Positions 26,691 through 37,500 of a stretch of 64,000 bases of DNA are shown piece by piece. The DNA comes from Botryotinia globosa (taxonomy: Eukaryota; Ascomycota; Leotiomycetes; Helotiales; Sclerotiniaceae), in the NCBI GenBank assembly GCA_014898425.1, contig RCSZ01000010.1:124001-188000 (forward strand). The letters run 5' to 3'. Every line of letters starts with the position of its first letter. The stretch's first letter is position 1. Position numbers and translations under genes: made by a program. The notes below the pieces were generated by a model. It had not been told where the DNA came from. It saw only the letters and a program-made list of their open reading frames with translations, and made no database searches.

Positions 26691-28495
26691 ATGGCAAGAA
26701 ACTTTCACGTACAAGTATGATGTGGTATAAAGGAAAAGAATGAATTGGAAGGAGAACGTTATGAGGGAGATTTGTAAACCTTTTCACTGATCTAGGCAAA
26801 CTATACTTGACTGGACCATGACTATGGAAAGAGTACCTACCTAAGTACATAGAGGCAGTGCATCAATGCCGTATTGAGCGTATTTGCTCTCAGCGAAGGA
26901 TGCCAATAAATCTCCGACCTTTTTCTTCATGCTTCAGTATGCTGTGTGCTGTGAATTTATTAACGTTCTAGATTGGACGTCAGGGTGGACATCGGACTCG
27001 GATCCATGCGTATCCTCTCACGTGATTGAAAGATCCAGCAGAAATGTTTCAAGGTCATGTGCCAATCACGAGTTCATATTGCCTGAGTCTTCTCATAGGA
27101 TCCTGATATGGAAGAAAGAGAGAGATGCCATATAATGGAACGTCTCATTATATATAGCTGAAACCAAGGTCTAGAGCATACGTTAGACTTCCGCAGGACG
27201 GGTTCCGGAAGACATGGTCAACTACTATAGCTCTTGTCAACTTCAGCCCTACAAGTATAGACATCTTCCAGGCTTTTCGAACCAAACACCCACGAACGAC
27301 GGTGAACATTTCAGATGCCACACTGGGGGTCTGATGCATAACTAAGACCATTACCATTGAAAAAGGCCACATCGGACATCAGCTGTCCAGTTGATACTTG
27401 GTAGGATCTTACCTTCAGCATCAGAGAAGGCAGATTCCAATTCCGTTGGGGATATGATATACAATCAACATATTCACATAGTATCTCACCAAGCAACCTC
27501 ACCAAGCAAAGTCGTTTTGCACTGTACCTTATATACAATTCTTCTCCTCCTCCTATCAACCTCCCCTCGGATTCTGTCGCATTTCATCTCGCATCTCGCA
27601 TCCTCGTATCTCGCTCGCATTGTGAACGAAACGGTATTTACCGTTACATCGGGGGAATGAAAAGTGGATTCTTCATCTCTTCTTCGCTTTCTTTTCTTTC
27701 AATACGAACCCTTTAGGAAAGCTCCTTAACTTTACTTGAAGCACGTTCCAAGTTGCAATCTCGTCCTATTACTCCGCGTATTCATGATATTTTCACGATG
27801 CTGATTCGTCTATCGTCATTCAGCCCTCTCCATTCTCAAAGATTATCTACCAATAATTTTCATCTTTTTGATGCTGGCTGGACTTTTGATACTTGATTCA
27901 GCCTAGAATCTAGATGTACCCAGTGGTGCTCTATTTTGGGATTCAACGGCTGCTGTGTTCCTGGATCTTCTCAAGGGTCTCTACCGGTATCGATTCAAGT
28001 ACTCGTGCGGCCAGAAAATATGCAACTCCGGCGCTATGAAAACCAGGTTAGTCCTCTTGTAGTTTACCATCTTGTGGTATGTGCATCTAGCGTCGGAGTT
28101 GCGTAGGAAGGAGGGTGATATGGAGAATATTATTTGCATGCGCCTCAATAGACGACGCGAATACGATTTACGATGGCCGCATTACGCAATGAACTTTCAA
28201 ATTGCTGTAGCAATAGTCATTGAAAAGTTCTAGTCCTTTTTTTGAGCGTTTACCATTTGACTACATATTATGATTGTGCACCCTCAACAAACACCAATCT
28301 TCATCTTCTTCAACACTATCTTTATTTGCAAATACATTCATTACTTCTTTTGCCTTTTCATTCGCAATCTTACGGTCTTACGATCCTGAGCGAGTGTTTG
28401 TTCTGCCATTGTCTTCTTATTTCTATTCGTGATACACTCATTAGTGCTTTACTTATTTAGTTTGTTCGACCAATCAGCCTCGTTGAATCTTCAAA
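26691..28495. other. Gene-free region between glucosyltransferase remnant and RTA1-like gene
   Basis: No gene is supportable. It should contain the missing 5' exon of the glucosyltransferase, but I could not find the expected VGSRGDVQP-type motif in any minus frame. Element copy 3 lies at 28000-28105. The last 200 bases are pyrimidine-rich leader sequence. Confidence 0.5.
28000..28105 (-). mobile_element. Small inverted-repeat element, copy 3 (one end truncated)
   Basis: Read on the minus strand it follows copy 1 closely: ACGCTAGATGCACATACC, CAAGATG, AAACTACAA, then GGTTTTCATAGC and an arm ending CGCACGAGTA. Inner arms GCAACTCCGACGCTA and TAGCGCCGGAGTTGC are a 15-base inverted repeat with one mismatch. 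The outer part of the arm beyond about 28105 has no match to the other copies, so that end is truncated or diverged. Confidence 0.6.
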
Positions 28496-29387
28496 ATGGC
28501 GTACGAACTTTACGCCTATAAACCTGGCACAACCATTGCACTGGTTGTCGCTGCATTATTTGGAGCGAGTGCCACATATCATCTCGTTACTATGTTCCGA
28601 AAGAAAACCTACTTTTACACAGCCATGGTAGTCGGAGGTTTCAGTAAGTCTCCAATCAAGCTTCTGCTACTTATTCATGGATGGATTCTAACCAATGAAC
28701 TCAGTGATGACTGCCGGTTATGTCTTTCGATATCTGTCGGCAAAAGATACATCTTCCATACTGCTCTACTCTTGCCAATCTCTCTTCATTATCCTTCCAC
28801 CTTCTCTCTACGCAGCAACCATTTACATGATATACGGCCGGATCGTCTTATTCGTCAATGCACCATCTGCATCCGTAATTTCTCCTAAAAACGTCACTAA
28901 AGTATTCGTTGGTGGAGATGTCATATCTTTTCTCATGCAATCTGGCGGGGGTGGTATGATGGCAATAGCCAGCGTGAGTTCAACGGGCGAAAAAGTGATG
29001 ATTGGCGGCCTTCTCGTACAACTTCTTTTCTTCAGTATCTTCCTCGTCATCGCCATTACTTTCGAACGTCGCATGCGCCCACATCCAAGATTTTTCGATA
29101 TCCCAGCTAGTGGAAAAACTCATTGGCATAAATTGCTCATGCTTTTATTCACAGCTGCGGTCTTGATCATTGTCAGATGTGTATACAGAGTCATTGAGTT
29201 CTCACAAGGGTCCACAGGGACACTGATGAGTCATGAGTATTATATGTATATCATGGATACAGCACTGATGTTGATTGTGCAATGTACGTTTCACTTTATA
29301 CATGCAGGAGATGTTTTTCAAGATGGAGTGGATCCAAAGAAAGCGGCGTTGATGGGTGATAGCTATATTGGATTGAGCGAGGTTTAG
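28496..29387 (+). CDS. RTA1-like seven-helix membrane protein
   Basis: Member of the fungal RTA1/lipid-translocating exporter family, linked in yeast to resistance to 7-aminocholesterol and to lipid stress. Two exons, 28496-28643 and 28705-29387 (intron 61 nt), 276 residues. Family features: N-terminal Y-x-Y-KPGTTIALVVAALF, AGYVFRYLSA, LPPSLYAATIYMIYGRIV, the loop VFVGGDVISFLMQSGGGGM, IVRCVYRVIEFSQG, and a last helix with MDTALMLIVQCTFHFIHAGD. About seven hydrophobic helices are visible, as expected for the family, and the length is normal. Intact. The substrate is unknown. Confidence 0.92.
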
Positions 29388-30489
29388 GGAAGGAAAACGT
29401 TATATGAAAATTTAGGATGGATAAAGGATTTCATTTGTTAGTCAGGTCGAATTAGGGGCTGGAATATCTCTTCTTCATGGCAGGTATAACCCAAGGATGG
29501 GGTGGGGGGGAGGGAAGGGCGCTCGAGTTTCTTTTGTCGGATACAGTACTGGAGTACTGGAAGAGCGATCAGCTTAGCTCATCTTTGTTGGAGTTATTGG
29601 TGGTTCAACAATTGTACATGTGCAGTATAGGGATAACCTATGGAATTTAGGAGAATAGAAATACATTATTTATTTTGATCAACGCTATACCATACCTACT
29701 TTCTGTTCAAGCGCAATATTTATTTACCATTGAGAATACTACTCACTCACGATCTCGATTTCGACAATCACTGTGCAAGTGCAGAACAGGCGGCCTATTA
29801 CGTGTATGCTATCGCTTAGCTCCCGTGTCAGGCTATTCATCTTTCTATTTTCCCATCTATTCTTCCGACAAGTGTCGTGTCAAGATTCCCTAGCTCATCG
29901 ATCTACAATAGAATCACCTCCCGCTAAGATTTTGACGTATAACCCCATCAAGCTTTGTTCAGACAATCAACCAATTACTGGTCAACCAGGCGATTTCGTC
30001 TACGGTCAGCGTAGTAACATTGTATAACAAGACGGGATTATTGTCATCTCAGCCGAATCTTTGTTCACATGGCAGAAAATAAATGAAATTATATTAGTGT
30101 AATTAATTTTCTACCCTAGATCATGTGCGTAGCATGGAGGTGTTTCCTCAGTTCTCGACTACAGGGCGTTTTCATTGGTACGGTCAAGGAATCTAGAGTT
30201 GGCGATGTTTTTCCCATTGCAGAAAGTCGTTTTATATCTACATTCATATGGTTGGAAACTTGGAGCGCCAAGATAGCCCATGAGAATTTTGCGGGCAGCA
30301 ACTTAGTACACATGGTGATGGCAAGGTCTATCCGGGGGTTTCGGGCAGTGATTAAGCCCATATACAAAACCACGTGGCTCAGATAAAAAATTTCTGATAT
30401 ATATGTCAAGTATCTACATTTTTTATCCTACAGAAACTGTATCCAGAGTCAGTCTTCACACGGTAAACTTTCAACAGACCGAATCAATC
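29388..30489. other. Intergenic region upstream of the AA9 gene
   Basis: About 1.1 kb. Short open frames on both strands at 30116-30409 are mutually antisense and show no domain. No repeat or RNA gene seen. Confidence 0.5.
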
Positions 30490-31639
30490 ATGAAGTTACA
30501 ACTTATCCTACCCTTTTCATTTCTTCTATCGTGTGTCTCCGCACATACGATATTCATGAAATTGCAATCAGGTGGCACACTTTACAGTTTGTCTCTTATT
30601 TTCTCTTTGTCAAATGCCTTACTCACAGCAAATAGATACCAGCTATGCCATCCGAACCCCAACATACGACGGGGTAAGTCTTCATCCCACACCAGACAAT
30701 CATTCCTAACAATTCCAGCCCATAAACGACGTAACAACTGAATACGTCGCCTGCAACGGTGGACCCAATCCTACCACTCCCTCCTCAAATATCATAAATG
30801 TCGTTGCCGGAAGCACCGTAAACGCCGTCTGGCGCCACACTCTAGACAGTACTCCCGCGAACGACGCAACATATGTTCTCGACCCATCTCATCTCGGCCC
30901 CGTCATGGCCTACATGAAAAAAGTAGACGACGCAACCACCGACGTTGGCTACGGACCCGGCTGGTTCAAAATCTCCGAGCAAGGACTCAACGTAGCCACA
31001 CAAAAATGGGCAACGACAGATCTCATAAACAATGCAGGCGTACAGCCTATCGCTATACCAAGTTGCATAGCCAACGGCCAATACCTCCTACGAGCAGAAT
31101 TGATCGCGCTCCACTCAGCAGGAGCCAGTCTAGGTGCACAGTTATACATGGAATGCGCACAAATCAACGTATCCGGCGGCACCGGAACCGCAACTCCAAG
31201 CACCGTATCCTTCCCCGGCGCGTACGGACAGAGCGATCCCGGAATCCTAATCAACATCTATCAAACGCTTACCACGTATACGATTCCCGGTCCTACGCCA
31301 TTTGTCTGCGGTGCTGCGCAGAGCACGGCGAAGAGCTCGTCTACTTCTGCTGCTACTTCGACTGCGAAACCAACGTCGTCGTCGACGCTGAGTACGAGCA
31401 TGATTACGAAAACGAGTAGTGGTGCGGTGGCGACGGGGACGGGGACCGCGGCGGTTTATGCGCAGTGTGGGGGGCAGGGGTGGACGGGTGCGACGGCTTG
31501 TGCGAGTGGGAGTAAGTGTGTTGTCGGTAGTGTTTATTATAGTAAGTTTTTCTTTTCTTTTTTTTTGTGGTGGAGATTGCAGAGCTGGGTTAGGGATCAG
31601 ATGACTAATTTTCTGTTAGGTCAATGTTTGCCTTCGTAA
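30490..31639 (+). CDS. AA9 lytic polysaccharide monooxygenase with CBM1
   Basis: Secreted copper enzyme that cleaves crystalline cellulose oxidatively. Exons 30490-30586, 30636-30673, 30719-31541 and 31620-31639 (introns 49, 45 and 78 nt); the sum of 978 nt gives 325 residues. The signal peptide ends SCVSA, leaving His1 of HTIF as the first residue of the mature protein, which is half of the copper histidine brace. The second His is in DPSHLGPVMAYM, and the axial Tyr region is QLYMECAQINV. YAIRTPTYDG and CNGGPNPTT are also family motifs. A Ser/Thr-rich linker follows, then a C-terminal CBM1: YAQCGGQGWTG ... YYSQCLPS, with the conserved Cys and aromatic residues. All motifs are intact. The first intron donor (GTTTGT) is weak but required for the frame. 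The linker/CBM part is clearly more GC-rich than the flanks. Confidence 0.93.
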
Positions 31640-33031
31640 TGGAGAATACGGAGAATATACGTTGCATGTGGTAGTGAAGGAGATATTGTTTTGTTGTGGG
31701 ATAGTGGGGAGGAGATAGATGTGGTATCTTGTGATGAAAGAATAGAAATCGAATCAATCACTTGCACTATACTTGTTCTTTCGATTGATATTTTATCCTC
31801 CTTGTATCCGAAATACAGTAATTACGACTTTGACATACAAGCAAACCACCTAATCACTTGAATTTTTACCCACTTCATATCCTCAATCACAAAACCCATC
31901 ACCTATACTCCTCCATTCCATAGATAAAACCAACATTCAACCTTGCAAATACCAGAATCCCCACCCACCGGCAAAAACCCCCCGCATTCCGGTACTTCTT
32001 CATCATGTGTAGCACCGCATACTCTTGGCATGCTTGGCCTTCCTACGAAATGCCTACTCTAATTTGGAGTTTCGGGCTGGGAGTCCGTAAGTATGTTTAC
32101 TATGTCGTTCGCTTTCACTTTGTTTGCAGTCGCGTGTTTATACTAGTTTTATAAATGTCATATATTGATTCTGTTATTGCTCGTTTGATTTAGAGGATTG
32201 TTGTATTTATTAAGATCTTGTGGTAGACACTTCTACTTTGTTTCTTTTCTTCTACTGGGATGGGTGGTAGCGTTTGCTAATATTGCCCTCTCGAGTATTC
32301 GATCAGAGCTAAATCATATAAATGGGAAAGGAGAAGAAGAGGCACGGTATAGAAAATGTGATTTGTAGACGGGATATGGAGAAGTTGAGGAGAAAAAATC
32401 CACAGAAAATATTTCTCTCACAACTATATGAACATAAGTAGGGAGCGAATCTGGAATCCTAGATTATCATGTGATTATTTATCAATTCCTGTTGCCACTA
32501 ATCCTCCTATTTCTCTCTTTCATTTTTACATGCAACTACTCCTTCAGCCCAGAAAAAATATGGCTGTAAGTAGAGACCCACCACCAATCACATACCTTCC
32601 ACTCATCAGACTCTCCCTGTCCCGGTCATCTGTTCCCTCCCCCAACTTCCTCCCCTTTAAACCCCATCCGCGGAGTGGAAGTGACCATTACACATTCAAC
32701 CGAATTAGGAAGCGGGGTAGAATCTCAACAGCAGAGATTAAAATCTCATTGTTTTGAACCGAGAAAAAAAATCACGTATCTCAGACAAGATGCAATATAG
32801 ATTCAACTTATTTCTCAAATGTTTCATGTGTATAGCTCGATGCATATAAAATGAGACGTATATTCTCTTGCAAAAATAAGTGCTAGCTAACATGAGCGTC
32901 TAAAATTTGTATAGTATAGTATGTACAAGAAACAAGTTTCTCTCCTCCTGGCTTCCCATCTTCTTCCTTCTAAGTCTTTCTGTCTGTTTCGCTTACTCCA
33001 TACAGTGAAATCGTCTAAACCATGTACACAA
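31640..33031. other. Intergenic region between AA9 and GH12 genes
   Basis: Separates the 3' ends of two convergent plant cell wall enzyme genes. No gene or repeat that I can support; the plus frame 32428-32757 has no motif. Confidence 0.5.
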
Positions 33032-34384
33032 TTAGAATTCACACTCATCATCTACTTCATCAGCCGAAGTTGGAGCGGCAACAGCAGCATTGGAAACAGA
33101 GGTTTCAATACCAGCAGCCGAGTTAGCAGCTACACTGGTTGATGTTGCTACAGAGGCAGAAGCGATAGTAGATCCCTCAACAACGGGCGCTGAAGGAGTA
33201 GCTACATGGTGAGACTTTGTGCTTGATTTTGCCGATGTAGAGACAGCAGCAATGGAGGAGGTGCTGGTTGGTGCTTGTGCAGATGAAGCGGAGGTAGTAA
33301 TGGCAACAGCGGATGAGCTAGTTGGTGGAACGATCGCCGCAGAAGTAGAAGCGATTTGGCTTGCACTTGAAGATGCTGAAGAAACAGCTGCTACTTTAAC
33401 TGCTGCAGAGGTGGCTGTACCGAGATCGATTTGGAGACCGAGGGTAGCGTTCATGATTGCGCTTCCGTAGAAAAATTCGGTGCTTTATTTTTGTCAGTAT
33501 GATATCATTCATCTCTAATTCCGATAAAAGTAATAGCTGTGAAATAGTTATCTGAAGAACAAAAAAAGAAAACTCACCCAGCGTTTCCAACATTAACATA
33601 AGTACTCTCAGTAAAAGAGACCTTGTCCCACAAGCGCAACGAACCACTCTCTCAAATCACCCTCAAATTTTCCCTCAAATTGTGTTTTTGGCAACATACT
33701 GCTAACGGCGATACCCGTATCGTCGTTAACACCCAATTACAGATCCCAGCTTGTACCAAATAAATTGTCAATGGTAGCTACGCTTCCATCAGCCCATCCA
33801 ATGGGTAATTGACCACCTTGGTATTGTAACCAGAGCATGAGTTCCTGTGAAGAGCTCGATGTAGAGTCACCTTTAACATCGTTGGTCATGAAATCGTAGC
33901 AGACGTTTCCTTTGAAAGCGGTTGTGTTTGAGCGTGTCCAGGTGTAGGTTGTAGGAATAGAAGCGATGCCCGTGAGAGGAGTTTCCAAATTTTGGGTCAG
34001 GCCGACGAAAGAATATCCTTTTGGAACATTGTTTCTAGATTCTCACGTTAACATGAAACTCACAGCTAGATGTGTTCTTCTAATTACATACGTGCTTTCG
34101 ACATAGGTAATATCGGTCTCACTGTTCCACTCCACCTCAGCAGTCCCATCACTCCCTGTAATCATACTATCATAGTATGTACACTGACTTCCTACGATCT
34201 GATTTGCATTATACAGCATGTTGTACACGATCCATGGCGAATTGTTCAAAATGAGATATTCATAATCGCCGCAAAGATCGGCAGATGCTTGAGTGGCTCG
34301 GGTACTGAAATGAGGGCGAGCCAGAACGCCAGCGGCAGACGTAAGAGCTACCAGAGCTGCGGTGTTGCGGATTTATGCAATCAT
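33032..34384 (-). pseudogene. Broken GH12 endoglucanase/xyloglucanase gene
   Basis: Glycoside hydrolase family 12 hydrolyses beta-1,4-glucan or xyloglucan. Exons 34384-34092, 34034-33578 and 33482-33032 (introns 57 and 95 nt). Family signs: CGDYEYLILNNSPW, the NVCYDFMTND strand, the ELMLWLQYQGGQLPIGW motif with its catalytic Glu, and LFGTSWDL followed by VNDDTGIAVSSMLP. The tail (after MNATLGLQIDL) is about 120 residues rich in Ser, Ala, Thr and Val, with no CBM. Three lesions are visible: TAA at codon four (34373-34375), in the signal peptide; TAA at 33737-33739, right after TSWDL; and a two-base loss in a GAGAGA run near 33645-33655, after which WDKVSFTESTYVNVGNAG continues in another frame. 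The exon sum is two bases short of a multiple of three. A pseudogene as given. Confidence 0.85.
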
Positions 34385-35463
34385 TCTGTAATATTCTGGT
34401 GGATTTTATGGCCCAAATGGTAGGGAAGAGATCGAAGAATGGAAATAAATGAGCGTGGATGGTAAGTGAGTGGATTTGAACTTTCAAAGTTCGATCAAAA
34501 GAATGTCAGGCAAAAGAACTTCCAGAGTGAGTGAGCAAAACGAGTGAACGACAAATTAAAGAATTCCGAGGTCTTTAAAGCGATCAAGAAATGGTAGAGA
34601 AGCTCTTGTCCACTCACTCAAGGAGCTAAGTACCGTCCAAATCTCCTTATACTATACTTCTTTGTAGTCAACCTTACCTCAACTCACAAGCAATCCCTCG
34701 CGGCCAAGATCCATCCATGCAAGCCTTACCTATCCATCGGTGAGGTCTTCAGAATGGCCTGTTCACACGAACAATTTAGAGACCAGACCATTCGATAAGA
34801 TCAAATCATATATCTAAAGCATCGCTTATCCCACCTTTCATCTTGCTCTCGAATGATGAAGTGCGGCTTCCTTAAGACTAATAAGATATTGAACAATTCT
34901 ACGTAAATCAGCATCGTATATATGAAACACACTAGGCGAATTTAACTAAATGTAGCATCATGATCACGTGAATACTCGAAATCTCCCGCCGACTCCACTT
35001 TGCTCCGCCTTGAATTATTCTATATTTAATGTTTAATTGGCGATCAGGAGATCCCGCCCATTGCAATGTTCCACTCTCACTCTGCCGACTCGGGGCGGAT
35101 GAAGAAATCCGCACATCAACCCCGTAAAAATGAAGGGGATTCTAGAAATGAATGTATTTGCAAAATCAGTTATAGAATCATTAAATATTATTTTAAATCC
35201 TATGTGCAACTATACTAACATACAAAAGAGACTGTAATACAAATACATCAGACCGAGCACGTGCGTGCTTCTAACACTCTTGACGGTCATTTCACAACTC
35301 TAATTCAATCACACCCCTTATTATAATAATCTAATATCTCCCTCTATACAACCTTCTTCTCCTCTATAAAAAGTCATTTCTCATAACCAACCACCCAAGA
35401 AGCAATCTGTATTCCCATCTATTTTTCGTTCTGATACGAATCTGTACTCTTTCATATCCTCTT
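34385..35463. other. Intergenic region
   Basis: Promoter side of the GH12 pseudogene and 3' flank of the phosphatase gene. No gene, RNA or repeat recognised. Confidence 0.5.
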
Positions 35464-36295
35464 CTAATTATCATCTAATCCAGGACAATTCTCAGATGTT
35501 ATCTCGGTAAGGCCGGTATATGGTTTTGGATCTGTCCAGATGGCATCGTATCTACATGAGATCAGTTGTGATTCCCGTGGAAAACAAAATGTCTCATTCC
35601 TCCCTCAACCAAGTCATCTGACTCGGGAAAAAAAAGAAAAAAAAAAGAGAAAAAAAGAAACTCACGCATGTTTCTTCCATTTGGGCGCATTCTCATCACC
35701 CAAAGCCTTAACAATGTCGGTCAGCGCACCGTGTTGCCAGCTAATCAATATATTTCCTTCGCCTTCATATTGATTCACGATATCGGCTACACAATCTGCG
35801 TCATCTCTGTCACAAGAAATATCAACTGTGATATTTAGATCTGTGGCCAGGGGTTGCACTGTATCGAGTGGACGCGTACGTTCTCCATCTGATGTACACG
35901 CGTTAGATTTTCGAGAGTTTTGAAATGAGAGATCAGATTGCGAGAAAATAATTGTGAGAAAGGTAGTTATACAGATGACTTTCCCATCGATGTAAAATGC
36001 TACCGAGGGTATCTCAAAGATAGCAAATGCATCATAACGGAGAAATTGAAATGAAAAGGGAAAACATACCCCTCTTGGGTGTCATAGCCATTATATACTT
36101 GATATCATAAATACTTTCATTGCCAAAGACATTGCGAAGACATTGCGCTCTTTGGAGGCCGAGGGCACTGAGGCCGTTGCCGCCATGTGGAGGCTTCTCT
36201 CCATGGCGAATTAGGTAAACTGTTTGGGAAGAGACTGAGAGGGGAAGAGTGAGGAGGGTCAGAAAAGAGGCGACGAAAAGCTGAGGGCGATGCAT
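35464..36295 (-). CDS. Small secreted histidine phosphatase (phosphoglycerate-mutase-like)
   Basis: Branch-1-type histidine phosphatase fold. Exons 36295-36070, 35888-35666 and 35551-35464 (introns 181 and 114 nt); 537 nt, 178 residues. A signal peptide (MHRPQLFVASFLTLLTLPLS) precedes TVYLIRHGEKPPHGG, where RHGEK carries the catalytic His. LSALGLQRAQCLRNVFG and MAMTPKR-DGERTRPLDT follow, and ISWQHGAL carries the second active-site His. The protein ends after YTGLTEITSENCPGLD. The length fits the small secreted fungal form. The substrate is unknown. An intact gene among broken neighbours. Confidence 0.88.
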
Positions 36296-36386
36296 TGTTG
36301 ACTAGACTAGAGACTGAATGTTTGGCAAAGGACTTGTTAGAATATCAGCTACGGGATATAGAAAGGAGGAGAAATGGGCATTGGCG

Positions 36387-36398
36387 AATATATATACC
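36387..36398 (-). promoter_or_regulatory. TATA-like box of the histidine phosphatase gene
   Basis: GGTATATATATT on the minus strand about 95 bases upstream of the start codon, a plausible distance for a fungal TATA element. Confidence 0.35.
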
Positions 36399-36879
36399 GT
36401 TTTCTATTCCTCCCTGTACGTCAGATGCACATCAAAGGCATATGACACTCTCTTGATAAAGTTTAGTATATTGATGTACTAGTGTAACTCATATCTGAGG
36501 TGATGATTAACTAAACTTCGCGTGTCGCTGTCAAGTGATGATCGCCAAGCAATGAGGTCACATGAAGGTGAAACATACGTCGACAAAATCACGAAAACAT
36601 CAGGAAGCTGGAATCGAAGCATTGAACGATCAACATCTGAACAAAATGACGTTTTAATTTCCGCTAGATATGAAGATTGATACTTGAATGAGCAAAAAGA
36701 AACGGTACCAGTAGAGATCACAGGATAGAAGTATTTGCCGTAGATTTCGAATCAATGAATATGAGATGCGGTAGTACCACGTGAATGTAAAACTCCAATG
36801 CCCCTCATCCGTTCGCAGAATTATAAATACAGTAATAAACATTCTTACTCTCCGGAGATCCTCCGTTATTCCCTTTTCA

Positions 36880-37500
36880 AAACGGGGAATAGTGCGTCTT
36901 TCCACTTCCCACAAAAACCGCAAACTCAACGTGAAAATCATCACCTGCATTCCTCCATCGAACGCAGCACCAAGCAGATATTTCCGCTTGACAAAATCAC
37001 CGGGGGTATAATTACGCAGAAAACACTGTGCGAAAGACCCAAGAGCGAAATAGGAAGTGGCGCACGAATTCACGTCGACAAAAACCAACCCCAATACTAA
37101 AGAATAATAGAAAGGTTTATGGAATTGAGAAATTCAACTCGAGTTTTCTCGTAGAAGATAGTAGTAGTAGTAGTAAATTCATAATCGATTCGGTCTATAT
37201 AGCTATGCTAAGACCATGCGATGCGCCTGTATCTGGTTCTAATTGAATGAAGTAGATGGGAAAAAGAAATAAACCCCCCCCTCAAACTTCCCTAATAAGA
37301 CCCTCGGGCAACCTCCTGAGCGATCTCCTAAAGTCTCGTAGAAGATACAGAAAGGAATTAATGCTATAAATTCGAAAAGAAATGATTGTCCCCCATAGGT
37401 AGCGAGTCCCTATGGAAAACATGTCGCCAGCGATGGATCATGCTATGGCTGGGGTACTGTATTGCTGGTCGATTCTCCAGACCAAAAATTAGATCCTTCA
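36880..37500 (-). pseudogene. Remnant of an oligopeptide transporter (OPT family)
   Basis: OPT proteins are proton-coupled peptide importers of about 700-800 residues with many helices. Only late helices can be seen here. Around 37430-37385 the minus strand reads DMFSIGTRYLWGTIIS, preceded by a TGA where the family normally has Trp. Around 37070-36890 it reads NSCATSYFALGSFAQ, then KYLLGAAFDGGMQVMIFTLS, very close to the conserved late OPT segment. The reading then shifts one base to FAVFVGSGKTHYSPF followed by a stop. The connecting part (37380-37080) is unrecognisable, and the N-terminal half is not found upstream to 38.4 kb. An old, internally damaged fragment. Confidence 0.6.

Noticed and set aside
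26980..27020. Minus-strand GSESDVHPDV, faintly like the VGSRGDVQP motif missing from the glucosyltransferase
   Set aside because: Too weak, in a frame with stops nearby and no linking splice sites.
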